Assembly: GCA_001603765.1 (NCBI GenBank)
Contig: LUZV01000035.1
Span: 1 to 8,354, forward strand
Source: Anaerolineales bacterium Chloro_02
Lineage (GTDB): Bacteria; Chloroflexota; Anaerolineae; Anaerolineales; Anaerolineaceae
DNA: 8,354 nt
Reading direction: 5' to 3'
A program made the position numbers and the translations under genes. The notes beneath the pieces are model-generated. The model did not search any database, had not been told where the DNA came from, and saw nothing but the letters and a program-made list of their open reading frames with translations. Shown piece by piece: positions 1 through 6,122 of this stretch (its first letter is position 1; every line of letters begins with the position of its first letter).

Positions 1-18
1 GATTGAAAGACGATATTT

Positions 19-22
19 GGAG
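19..22 (+). promoter_or_regulatory. Ribosome binding site deciding the msrA start
   Basis: GGAG at 19-22 lies 8 bases before ATG 31. An in-frame GTG at 22 would give three more residues but would overlap this site and has no other Shine-Dalgarno sequence visible before it, so the shorter start is preferred. Confidence 0.6.
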
Positions 23-30
23 TGAGTGGA

Positions 31-513
31 ATGATTAAACAGGCAATCTTTTCGGGCGGCTGTTTCTGGGGTATGGAAGCCAAGTTTAAAACGCTAAAAG
101 GTGTTGTGAGCACAATGGCTGGCTATACGGGTGGTTTCACTGAGAACCCAACTTATCGGGATGTCTGCCGGGATCTGACCGGTCATGTGGAAGCGGTTCA
201 GGTGGATTACGACCCGGAAATTATTTCGTACAGAGATTTACTGGAAGCTTTCTTTCGGTTTCATGACCCTACCTGGTGTCAATCCAATAGCCGCAGTTTT
301 GCGTCTCAATATCGCTCTGCCATCTTTGTCACGGATCAGGAACAGCGCGAGATTGCCGAGCAGGTGATCGCATTCCTCAACGTTTCGGGCGTTTACGAAT
401 GCAAAATCGTCACCGAGGTGAACGACGCGGGCATTTTTTACCCTGCCGAAGAATATCATCAGGATTACTACGCAAAACATCAGGTGAAACTGACACAAGA
501 CTGCGGTTGCTGA
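31..513 (+). CDS. msrA: Peptide-methionine (S)-S-oxide reductase MsrA
   Basis: Cytosolic enzyme that reduces the S-epimer of methionine sulfoxide in proteins, using thioredoxin as final donor (family knowledge). The 160-residue product has the catalytic GCFWG motif (Cys11, Phe12, Trp13), the AGYTGG stretch (30-35), NPTY (Tyr42), GHVEAV (Glu54), QYRSAIF (Tyr94) and AEEYHQDYY near the end. These align without gaps to the E. coli catalytic residues Cys51, Tyr82, Glu94 and Tyr134. The tail ends Asp-Cys-Gly-Cys (Cys158, Cys160), a plausible source of the resolving cysteine. One oddity: the usual RQGND block is SNSRS (85-89), so the position of E. coli Asp129 is Ser89. I chose ATG 31 because GGAG at 19-22 sits 8 bases upstream of it; the in-frame GTG at 22 would overlap that site. 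Length is near the short end of the family. The next gene starts 40 bases downstream. Confidence 0.95.
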   Translation: MIKQAIFSGGCFWGMEAKFKTLKGVVSTMAGYTGGFTENPTYRDVCRDLTGHVEAVQVDYDPEIISYRDLLEAFFRFHDPTWCQSNSRSFASQYRSAIFVTDQEQREIAEQVIAFLNVSGVYECKIVTEVNDAGIFYPAEEYHQDYYAKHQVKLTQDCGC

Positions 514-516
514 GAC

Positions 517-547
517 TTGCCTTGGGGGATGAATTAACAGTTATAAT
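517..547 (+). promoter_or_regulatory. Candidate promoter for the NYN gene (leaderless start)
   Basis: A perfect TATAAT lies at 542-547 in the 40-base gap after msrA. The start codon A is at 554, about 7 bases downstream of the -10 element, which is where transcription would be expected to begin. A weak -35 candidate, TTGCCT (517-522), has a long 19-base spacer. No Shine-Dalgarno sequence precedes ATG 554, which fits a leaderless mRNA. The start site is inferred from spacing only. Confidence 0.45.
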
Positions 548-553
548 TTCAGT

Positions 554-1318
554 ATGACAAACGAAAATGAAACCTTAAGCGATTTTAAAGAGAAACGAAT
601 CGCGATATTAATTGACGGCGATAATGCCCAGTCGGCTTTGATGGAGCAATTTGTGGTGGAGGCAAGCCGTTTTGGCAACGCGACTATCCGCCGTATTTAC
701 GGCGACTGGACCTCAACCAATATGAAGTCCTGGAAGGAAACCCTCAATTCTTTCGCCTTTCAGCCTTTCCAGCAGTTTGCGTATTCGGTGGGTAAGAATT
801 CGACCGATTCAGCCATGATCATTGATGCCATGGACATCCTGCACACTAACCTGGTGGACGGGTTTTGCCTGGTCTCAAGCGATAGCGACTACACACGGTT
901 AGCCACGCGCATCCGCGAAAGCGGCAAACTGGTGATTGGGATTGGCAAGCAGATGACCCCGAGGGCTTTTGTGTCGGCTTGCGATGTGTTTATCTATACC
1001 GAAAATATTTTTGAACGCGAACGCCAAAAGAAAAAGCTTGCCTCTCGCCAGCAGGCGTCCGCGAAGCTCTCTGATGCAGAATCAAAGCTGATAGACAATA
1101 TTAACCAGGCGATTGAGATGGTGGGCACCGATGATGACGGTTGGTGCCGCCTTTCGGAGGTCGGGACGGCGCTGCGCCGCATCGACCCTGGCTTTGATCC
1201 GAGAACCTACGGCGCCAAACAGCTGGCATCGTTAGTTCGTGCTCACAAAGCTTATTTCGACATTAAGAAACAGACCGGAAAATCAATTATCCTGATCCGT
1301 TCAAAGGATGAAGATTAA
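554..1318 (+). CDS. NYN-domain (PIN-like, LabA/DUF88) protein with C-terminal OST-HTH/LOTUS domain
   Basis: Predicted cytosolic RNA-acting protein of 254 residues. Residues about 15-150 form a NYN domain, a PIN-like nuclease fold: ILIDGDN carries Asp21 and Asp23, GKNSTDSAM carries Asp85, IIDAMD carries Asp91, and SSDSDYTRLATRIR carries Asp110 and Asp112. These acidic residues match the metal-binding cluster of the fold, so nuclease activity is plausible. A charged linker (153-172) leads to an OST-HTH/LOTUS domain at about 174-250 (GWCRLSEVGTALRRIDPGF, then YGAKQLASLV), a winged-helix module thought to bind RNA. The NYN plus OST-HTH order is a known bacterial architecture; its substrate is generally not established. 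No Shine-Dalgarno sequence precedes ATG 554. The gene ends directly at a strong terminator, so it is the last gene of its unit; it may also be read through from msrA. Confidence 0.88.
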   Translation: MTNENETLSDFKEKRIAILIDGDNAQSALMEQFVVEASRFGNATIRRIYGDWTSTNMKSWKETLNSFAFQPFQQFAYSVGKNSTDSAMIIDAMDILHTNLVDGFCLVSSDSDYTRLATRIRESGKLVIGIGKQMTPRAFVSACDVFIYTENIFERERQKKKLASRQQASAKLSDAESKLIDNINQAIEMVGTDDDGWCRLSEVGTALRRIDPGFDPRTYGAKQLASLVRAHKAYFDIKKQTGKSIILIRSKDED

Positions 1319-1353
1319 CAATAAGCCGCCGTGAGGCGGCTTATTGTTTGTTT
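1319..1353 (+). terminator. Rho-independent terminator after the NYN gene
   Basis: A perfect 12-bp stem, CAATAAGCCGCC (1319-1330) with GGCGGCTTATTG (1335-1346), encloses a GTGA loop of the stable GNRA type and is followed by TTTGTTT (1347-1353). It begins at the base right after the stop codon. The T-rich side gives the plus-strand orientation. Confidence 0.93.
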
Positions 1354-1414
1354 ACCAACAAATTCTCGATAGCGGTAGGGAAATAATCCTAAAAACCAGA
1401 CGAAAGGAATCACC

Positions 1415-2434
1415 ATGCTCCAGGAACGTGAACTTACCCAGCCAGTTGACCTCAGTTTGCCCAATGGGTTGCTCAACCCTCAAGCGGTTGGTTGGTCTCG
1501 CCAACCAATTCAGAATTGCCAGCTCTATGGGCGTCCGCTCCGCAAAAAACGCTGGAATTATTGGTGTATCACCAGTTCCACCCATCTCTTCTCGGTAACC
1601 CTCAGCAATGTGGATTATGCCGGCTTGCCTTTTGTTTATTTTCTGGATTTTACGAGCGGCGAATTTATAGAAAAAACGATTATTACCCCGTTCGGCAAAG
1701 GTATTCAGCTTGGCGACCATGTGAAAGATGATGCCATCTATGAAGGAAAAGACGGTCAGATCAGCATGCTGCATTCCGAGGGTGGAATTACGTTCAGAAT
1801 CAGGCTATACGATTTTGGCGGGAAGTCTCTTCAGGCGGATTTCCTGATCAACGAGCCGGAAAAACACGAAAGCCTGAACGTTGTGGTGCCTTGGAATGAG
1901 CGATTATTTCAGTTTACTGCCAAGAACAACACTTTACCGGTGGAAGGGAGTGTTAGTCTCGGTGAAAATGTGGTCAGGTTTGATCACGCGGACAGCTTCG
2001 CCACGCTGGACTTTGGCCGGGGCATCTGGCCTTATGCCGGTTTTTGGAATTGGGCGAGCTTTTCTACCCGTCTGCCGGATGGGCGCACGCTCGGAGGCAA
2101 TTTTGGCGCGGGTTGGACGGATAACACTGGCTCAAATGAAAACGCACTCTGTGTTGATGGACGGCTTATCAAGCTCAGCGAAGACCTGATTTTCGATTAT
2201 TCAACCAGAGAGTTCAAAGCGCCCTGGAGGATCAGCACGGCGGAGACCGCGCGCGTGGATTTGGTTTTCACACCATTTTTTGAACGCGTCGCCAAGTCGG
2301 ACATGGTGATTGTTCGCTCTGAAGTTCATCAGATGATTGGGCACTTTAATGGCACGGTTCTGGGGGAGGATGGGGAAGTGATTGCGGTGCGGCAGGCGGT
2401 TGGCTGGGCGGAGGACCATCACGCGCGGTGGTAA
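1415..2434 (+). CDS. DUF2804 domain-containing protein
   Basis: Complete 339-residue protein that I recognise as the DUF2804 family, whose biochemical role is not established. No signal peptide or membrane segment is visible, so it is probably cytosolic. The sequence is rich in beta-strand, Trp, Gly and Asn. Family-like landmarks are WNYWCITSS (47-55), FGRGIWPYAGFWNWASFS (200-217), NFGAGWTDNTGSNENALCV (229-247), the P-W-R stretch near 270 and the C-terminal GWAEDHHARW (330-339), which ends the protein exactly as family members usually do. The start is well supported: AAAGGA at 1403-1408 lies 6 bases before ATG 1415. It stands alone between a terminator upstream and a convergent tRNA unit downstream; I see no convincing promoter in the 61-base upstream gap. 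The fold resembles lipocalin-like or carotenoid-hydratase-like beta barrels only by impression. Confidence 0.85.
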   Translation: MLQERELTQPVDLSLPNGLLNPQAVGWSRQPIQNCQLYGRPLRKKRWNYWCITSSTHLFSVTLSNVDYAGLPFVYFLDFTSGEFIEKTIITPFGKGIQLGDHVKDDAIYEGKDGQISMLHSEGGITFRIRLYDFGGKSLQADFLINEPEKHESLNVVVPWNERLFQFTAKNNTLPVEGSVSLGENVVRFDHADSFATLDFGRGIWPYAGFWNWASFSTRLPDGRTLGGNFGAGWTDNTGSNENALCVDGRLIKLSEDLIFDYSTREFKAPWRISTAETARVDLVFTPFFERVAKSDMVIVRSEVHQMIGHFNGTVLGEDGEVIAVRQAVGWAEDHHARW

Positions 2435-2611
2435 TGGTCGGCGTCTCATTAAAAGGGAAGGCACAGCTGCCCAAAAAACGATTCCCTTATAACCGGCTGG
2501 GCAATTAATTCGGTATCGGTTTGCACATTACGTGATTCCGGCAGCACCTTCCATGTTTAACCCTGCGGCGCCCTTACAAGGACCCTCGGACGAAAACGCA
2601 TAAGTTTCACA
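2435..2611. other. Intergenic stretch with nested inverted repeats
   Basis: No coding signal is seen between the DUF2804 stop and the tRNA terminator. The first 70 bases hold AAGGGAA (2453-2459) with TTCCCTT (2482-2488), a small hairpin GGCA-CAGC-TGCC (2460-2471) inside it, and TGCCCA (2468-2473) with TGGGCA (2498-2503). None is followed by a T-run, so no canonical terminator for the DUF2804 gene can be named. The rest (about 2504-2611) shows nothing I can interpret. Confidence 0.4.
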
Positions 2612-2646
2612 CAAATAAAAAAGAACCGCCAAAACTGGCAGTTCTT
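2612..2646 (-). terminator. Rho-independent terminator of the tRNA-Ser unit
   Basis: Read on the minus strand, AAGAACTGCCA (2646-2636) pairs with TGGCGGTTCTT (2631-2621) around a GTTT loop. The 11-bp stem is complete if one U-G wobble is allowed, and it runs into TTTTTTATTT. On the plus strand the same pair would be an A-C mismatch, so the minus-strand reading is the functional one. It lies about 10 bases past the 3' end of tRNA-Ser(GCU). Confidence 0.9.
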
Positions 2647-2656
2647 CTTATTAAGG

Positions 2657-2745
2657 CGGAGAGGCAGGGATTCGAACCCTGGGTCGGATTTTACTCCGAC
2701 AACCACTTAGCAGGCGGCCCCGATCGTCCACTCTGGCACCTCCCC
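2657..2745 (-). tRNA. tRNA-Ser (anticodon GCU)
   Basis: Class II tRNA of 89 bases. The acceptor stem is GGGGAGG (from 2745) with CCTCTCC (2664-2658), including one G-U pair; the discriminator is G at 2657. The anticodon loop CTGCTAA carries GCT (plus strand AGC at 2709-2711) and reads AGC/AGU codons. The long variable arm TCGGA/TCCGA is the serine hallmark, and the T arm is CAGGG-TTCGAAT-CCCTG. After the discriminator the genome reads CCT, so the complete CCA is not encoded and must be added by the nucleotidyltransferase. It is the second gene of a two-tRNA transcript. Confidence 0.97.
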
Positions 2746-2768
2746 AAAATTAAGGTTGTTAAGCCTAG

Positions 2769-2853
2769 CGGAGGAAGTGGGATTCGAACCCACGATAGGT
2801 TTCCCTATACCTGTTTTCAAGACAGGCGCCTTGAGCCGCTCGGCCATCCCTCC
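2769..2853 (-). tRNA. tRNA-Ser (anticodon UGA)
   Basis: Class II tRNA of 85 bases. The acceptor stem is GGAGGGA (from 2853) with TTCCTCC (2776-2770), and the discriminator is G at 2769. The anticodon arm CCTGT-CTTGAAA-ACAGG carries TGA (plus strand TCA at 2817-2819) and reads UCN codons. The variable arm ATAGG-GAAA-CCTAT and T arm GTGGG-TTCGAAT-CCCAC are both complete. CCA is not encoded; the genome reads CTA after the discriminator. It is the first gene after the promoter and is separated from tRNA-Ser(GCU) by 23 bases. Confidence 0.97.
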
Positions 2854-2864
2854 ATAGAGGCAAC

Positions 2865-2893
2865 ATTCTAACACACAAAAGGTCTGAATTCAA
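2865..2893 (-). promoter_or_regulatory. Sigma70-type promoter of the tRNA-Ser unit
   Basis: On the minus strand, -35 TTGAAT (2893-2888), a 17-base spacer and -10 TAGAAT (2870-2865), with a TG one base before the -10 element (extended -10). The predicted start near 2858 leaves about 5 bases of leader before the tRNA. It lies in the gap downstream of the FHA protein gene, which points the same way, so the tRNAs do not depend on read-through. Confidence 0.82.
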
Positions 2894-2932
2894 GCTGGGT
2901 TTCGCAGCAATATTTTTGAAAGGAAACAGCGA

Positions 2933-4768
2933 TTATTGATCTGAGCGTTTTGGGCTTACCACACGGCTGGGGCTGTTAAACCGGTACGCGAGCCGTCCAA
3001 AATGCAGGATATCGCCGTGGTGGATTTCAACACCTTTGGTGTCGACAGCCTTGTAATTGACGTATGTCCCCGCGATTGTATGAAAATCCGTCAGCCGGAT
3101 GCGTCCATCGGGGAACGCGTGAATTTCAGCGTGCAGGGGTTCCAACGCTTGATCGCTGAGGGTGAGATTTGCCAACTGTGGATCTTTGCCAATGAGGGTC
3201 ACCTCTCTGATAAGCAAAAGAGGTTTTTCAGCGCTGGGTGTATTATCCCGGTCAAGCTTGATCAGACTTCCAAAGGTTTTCACCGGGATAGAGTTGGAAT
3301 TTTCGATCTCAATTTTGGCTGCAGACTCACTGGGTGTGGTTGACGATGTTTGGTCTGCTTTTTTCTTCAGATAACCCGGCACGAAAATCAGCGCGATCAG
3401 GCTCAGCATCACGAGTCCGAGCCCAGCCCACAGCCAGGGGTTGGTAATCAGCGATTTGGGCTGGTTTGTGGAAAGATCAGACCACGACAGCGTGAGATTC
3501 TTAACTTCACTGCGCACGCTGAACCCGAGCGCATCCTTGACCATAAGTTGTAAACTGAGCTTTTCGATCCCCTGATAGGGTTTGAGATCAATAACAAAGT
3601 CGCCAAAGGGTGCCGATGAATGTTCCTGGACCAGACTTCCATTCGCGAAGAGGCTGGTGCTTAGAATTTCTCGCGGGAAGCCGTCTGGGAATTCAATCGC
3701 TGCCAAAACTGGCAATTCTGCAGGTTCAAGGGTCTTGTCGCCGCGAATGGTCAGATTGAGTTGATCTGGAAGGTTTACGAAAGTCATCCGCACAGGCAGG
3801 ACTTCTAAATCAACCTGTTTTACAGCCGAATTTAGGGTTTTGCCGCCAGGCAGAGACAAGCGCAGCCCAAGCTGCTGGGTTTTGCCGGAGCGGATTTCCG
3901 ACTGCCAGGTGGCGGAATACTGGAAACCCTTACCCTTAAGATAGTCGCGCGGGTTGGGCGGGATCTGGCTGCCGCTCATGATCAGCAAGCTGCCGCCCCA
4001 AAGCTCACAAGCCGCCTGCAGGTCTGTCTGGTAGGCAGAACCTATCACCACAGCGGCGGCGGTCATCCAAATATGCACAGGAATTTCGGCTTTTCCCGCT
4101 TCTTCAATTAGGGTCATCAAGGCGGGAATTTCGGCTGGTTCAATATATGGGGTCACATAAACCAGCACAGTTTCTTTTTTGTTGGGGCTGCCGCTAAGCG
4201 TGTGAACCGCGCTTTCCAGGCTTTGTAAAGAGCCAAACATCTGCTTTTGGTTCGCTTTGTAGCCGTCAAGAGCTTTCTTCCAGTCTGAATAACTACCAAG
4301 TTGATCGTAATGAATATCCGGGTTGATAAAAAGGCTGTAGCTATCCCCGGTATTGGGGGTCAGGTTTGAACCAAGCTGTCCCATCGCGGTCAGCATGCGG
4401 TCATAATTGCTATAGCCGCTTGGGTATGTCAGCACCAATGTGCGGTCAGGATTGATTACAAGGGCAAAGTGAACCCCAACGTAGCTGCTGTGCAACTCAT
4501 CAAGCGCCAATTGTTTGCCATTTTCAATTACACTCACCTGATTCGCGGTCAGTGCTGAGCTTTGGTCCAAACCGTCCAAAATCCTGAAATTTAACGTCAA
4601 TTCCGGGAATTCAGCGGTGTTGAGGTCTTCGATTACCACTTGTGGCGCTGAGGTTTGGGCATTGACAGGCAGCGCTGATTGTGCCAGGTTGCCGAGGATC
4701 AGGCACAAAGTCAGGGCGGTCATCCAGAGAGAAAGTCTGTTTGGCTTGCAAACGCTCATTTTTATCAT
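2933..4768 (-). CDS. Exported single-pass protein: VWA-like ectodomain and cytosolic FHA domain
   Basis: A 611-residue protein. Residues 1-37 are a signal peptide: basic start, hydrophobic run about 12-30, and a likely cut after VNA (37). Residues about 40-440 are predicted outside. They contain alternating beta-strands of a von Willebrand A-like fold (FALVINPDRT 101-110, VLVYVTP 201-207, VHIWMT 231-236) and then beta-sandwich-like repeats. The VWA metal site DxSxS is absent, replaced by NPDRT. One membrane helix (about 445-465) is followed by KKK, placing the C-terminus in the cytoplasm. Residues about 517-598 are an FHA domain (LIGKDP, HAEIH, GTYVN, HGDILHFG), but key phosphothreonine-binding positions are changed. 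A Ser/Thr-rich linker (471-515) joins the two. ATG 4768 or 4759 could be the start; neither has a clear ribosome site. Its ligand is unknown; a sensor or scaffold role is inference. No terminator is seen after it. Confidence 0.82.
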   Translation of the reverse strand: MIKMSVCKPNRLSLWMTALTLCLILGNLAQSALPVNAQTSAPQVVIEDLNTAEFPELTLNFRILDGLDQSSALTANQVSVIENGKQLALDELHSSYVGVHFALVINPDRTLVLTYPSGYSNYDRMLTAMGQLGSNLTPNTGDSYSLFINPDIHYDQLGSYSDWKKALDGYKANQKQMFGSLQSLESAVHTLSGSPNKKETVLVYVTPYIEPAEIPALMTLIEEAGKAEIPVHIWMTAAAVVIGSAYQTDLQAACELWGGSLLIMSGSQIPPNPRDYLKGKGFQYSATWQSEIRSGKTQQLGLRLSLPGGKTLNSAVKQVDLEVLPVRMTFVNLPDQLNLTIRGDKTLEPAELPVLAAIEFPDGFPREILSTSLFANGSLVQEHSSAPFGDFVIDLKPYQGIEKLSLQLMVKDALGFSVRSEVKNLTLSWSDLSTNQPKSLITNPWLWAGLGLVMLSLIALIFVPGYLKKKADQTSSTTPSESAAKIEIENSNSIPVKTFGSLIKLDRDNTPSAEKPLLLIREVTLIGKDPQLANLTLSDQALEPLHAEIHAFPDGRIRLTDFHTIAGTYVNYKAVDTKGVEIHHGDILHFGRLAYRFNSPSRVVSPKRSDQ

Positions 4769-4800
4769 TTCTCAGTCAACAAAGAGATCGCAAAAAGCGC

Positions 4801-4818
4801 AAATCGATAACACGATTT
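4801..4818. repeat. Inverted repeat upstream of the FHA protein gene
   Basis: AAATCG (4801-4806) and CGATTT (4813-4818) form a 6-6-6 dyad 33-50 bases upstream of the 611-residue gene and just after the HAD gene. It is too AT-rich and lacks a T-run for a terminator. It could be an operator, or chance; no regulator is identified. Confidence 0.3.
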
Positions 4819-4854
4819 TACCTGAGAGTTGGAAAACAGATGTTAGCTTTTGGT

Positions 4855-5679
4855 TTAGATCAGACCAAAATACTCAAAGGCGTTAAAGATCCCATTCTCT
4901 TTAATATCGCTGGTCACATAATCCGCGACAGCCTTGACCTCATCATCCGCGTTGCCCATCGCGACGCCCGTTTGGCAATATTGGAGAATTTCGATGTCGT
5001 TATAAGCATCCCCAAAGGCAAATGAGTCTTCCCGATCGCGGTCCAGCGCGTTGAGCAGGAACGCCGCGGCGGTGCCTTTGTTGACGTCTTTCTGGGTAAA
5101 ATCGCCAAAGATTCTTTCCTTACCAAAGACATTCCAAACGCCAAGGCGGAAGAAGTCGCCGAATTCCCGCTGCAGTTCATCCGCGTCAACCGATGGCGAC
5201 ATCACAAAACTGACCTTGTTGACGTCGAGATGGTAATCCGTATGATCAAGACTTAATTCGGGGAAGACCCTCTTGACCCTTTCCGCGGAGGCTTCCATCG
5301 AAAGGTTAAATATACGGGCTGATTCGCTAACGTAGTAACGGTTACCATATAAACCACTATCGCACTCTTCAAAGAAGCCGATCTTTTTGTCTTCAAGGTA
5401 GGTATGGAGGCGTTTTATTTGTTCTTCGGGGATATATTTCCGCTGCAAGACTTCGCCGCAAAATTCGACATAAGCGCCATCACCGGCGATGATGCCGTCA
5501 AACCCAAGGTCAAGTAAATAAGGGTAAATTGAATGCTTGCTGCGCCCGGTTGCAATCAGAAGTTTGTGTCCGCGCGCCTGCGCCAAGCGGAGCGCCTCCA
5601 GCGTGGAAGGCGGCATTTTTTGCGTATAGTCAATGAGTGTGCCGTCAATATCTAGGAAAATTATCTTTTCTGAGTTCAT
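4855..5679 (-). CDS. Cof-type HAD-IIB family phosphatase
   Basis: Cytosolic phosphatase of the haloacid dehalogenase superfamily, 274 residues, the usual length for Cof/YidA-like enzymes. All four motifs are intact: motif I DIDGT (nucleophile Asp10, acid/base Asp12), motif II ATGRS (Thr44), motif III Lys201 in NKGTAA, and motif IV GDAYNDIEIL (Asp224 and Asp228, magnesium-binding). A C2-type cap lies between motifs II and III (about 83-195), and MGNA at 241-244 is typical of the subfamily. Known members hydrolyse sugar phosphates, flavin mononucleotide or pyridoxal phosphate; the substrate here cannot be read from sequence. AAGGA at 5690-5686 is 6 bases before the ATG, which supports this start. 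The 86-base gap to the downstream FHA gene leaves cotranscription possible. Confidence 0.92.
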   Translation of the reverse strand: MNSEKIIFLDIDGTLIDYTQKMPPSTLEALRLAQARGHKLLIATGRSKHSIYPYLLDLGFDGIIAGDGAYVEFCGEVLQRKYIPEEQIKRLHTYLEDKKIGFFEECDSGLYGNRYYVSESARIFNLSMEASAERVKRVFPELSLDHTDYHLDVNKVSFVMSPSVDADELQREFGDFFRLGVWNVFGKERIFGDFTQKDVNKGTAAAFLLNALDRDREDSFAFGDAYNDIEILQYCQTGVAMGNADDEVKAVADYVTSDIKENGIFNAFEYFGLI

Positions 5680-5699
5680 GTTTCATCCTTCAAGCCCCG

Positions 5700-5708
5700 A
5701 TGATAACA
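5700..5708 (-). promoter_or_regulatory. Candidate extended -10 promoter for the HAD phosphatase
   Basis: Minus-strand TGTTATCAT is an extended -10 (TGnTATCAT). It would start transcription near 5693, leaving a short leader that still contains the AAGGA ribosome site. No matching -35 element is visible 16-18 bases upstream, so the call rests on the -10 region alone. Confidence 0.4.
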
Positions 5709-5764
5709 CAAACAAAGACAGCACGGCAGTTTTTGAACAATAATCAGCGGTTTAGGGTTGAGCC

Positions 5765-6073
5765 TCAATCTTCTTCAGGCTGCTCTGATTTAAATAATAC
5801 ATCCTCAAAAGCAGGGTCTTTCTCCAGCACATGCTTGGCATAAGAACAGGTGGGCAGGATGCGGACGTTTGCCGCGCGCGCGGCATCGGCGAGCTTGTCC
5901 ACCAAAGTCCGGGCGATGTTATACCCTCTGAATTCTGGGTTGACCCATGTGTGGTTTGCCTCCCAGTATTCGTCTTTAATGACATAGTTGATTTCACCGG
6001 CTTTTTGCTCTTCATCGGTGTTGGCAAGGATGCGGTGATCATCGGGCTCAAGGATATAGTGGATTTCGGTCAT
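5765..6073 (-). CDS. Small GNAT-family N-acetyltransferase (Acetyltransf_CG type)
   Basis: A 102-residue cytosolic protein resembling the short, single-domain GCN5-related acetyltransferases (YidJ/YjdJ-like, Pfam Acetyltransf_CG). Visible landmarks are the central strand GEINYVI (26-32), then TWVNPEFRGYNIARTLVDKL (42-61) with the acetyl-CoA pyrophosphate loop R49-G50-Y-N-I-A. LPTCSYAKHVLEK (73-85) follows, with the conserved Cys76. The loop lacks the second glycine of the canonical RGxGxA (Asn52 instead). The acidic tail EQPEED is not part of the domain. GGAGGA (6082-6077) lies 3 bases before the ATG, a strong though slightly close ribosome site. It sits 85 bases upstream of the HAD gene on the same strand; its substrate is unknown. 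Confidence 0.88.
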   Translation of the reverse strand: MTEIHYILEPDDHRILANTDEEQKAGEINYVIKDEYWEANHTWVNPEFRGYNIARTLVDKLADAARAANVRILPTCSYAKHVLEKDPAFEDVLFKSEQPEED

Positions 6074-6093
6074 GATTCCTCCAAAGTGTGAAT

Positions 6094-6122
6094 AGTGTAA
6101 TCCAGCCCTAAACGAAAAACAA
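6094..6122 (-). promoter_or_regulatory. Weak candidate promoter for the GNAT gene
   Basis: Minus strand: TTGTTT (6122-6117), a 17-base spacer, then TACACT (6099-6094). The spacing is ideal but the -35 element matches consensus only in its first three bases. The predicted start near 6087 leaves the ribosome site inside the leader. Confidence 0.35.

Noticed and set aside
511..540. TGA after Cys-Gly-Cys of MsrA as a selenocysteine codon
   Set aside because: Read-through would add only eight residues of no family resemblance, no SECIS-like hairpin is visible, and selenocysteine in MsrA normally occupies the catalytic position, which here is an ordinary Cys codon.
1352..1774. 140-codon minus-strand open frame over the start of the DUF2804 gene
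   Set aside because: No family resemblance; the plus-strand gene has a good ribosome site and family-like sequence throughout.
2657..2853. tRNA-Ser genes as an integration site for a mobile element
   Set aside because: No integrase, no duplicated tRNA 3' end and no foreign-looking genes on either side.
3699..3718. Segment GCCAAAACTGGCA also present in the tRNA terminator (2629-2641)
   Set aside because: The match is a short self-complementary hairpin inside the coding sequence of the FHA protein, with no T-run and no flanking similarity; judged coincidence rather than a repeat family.
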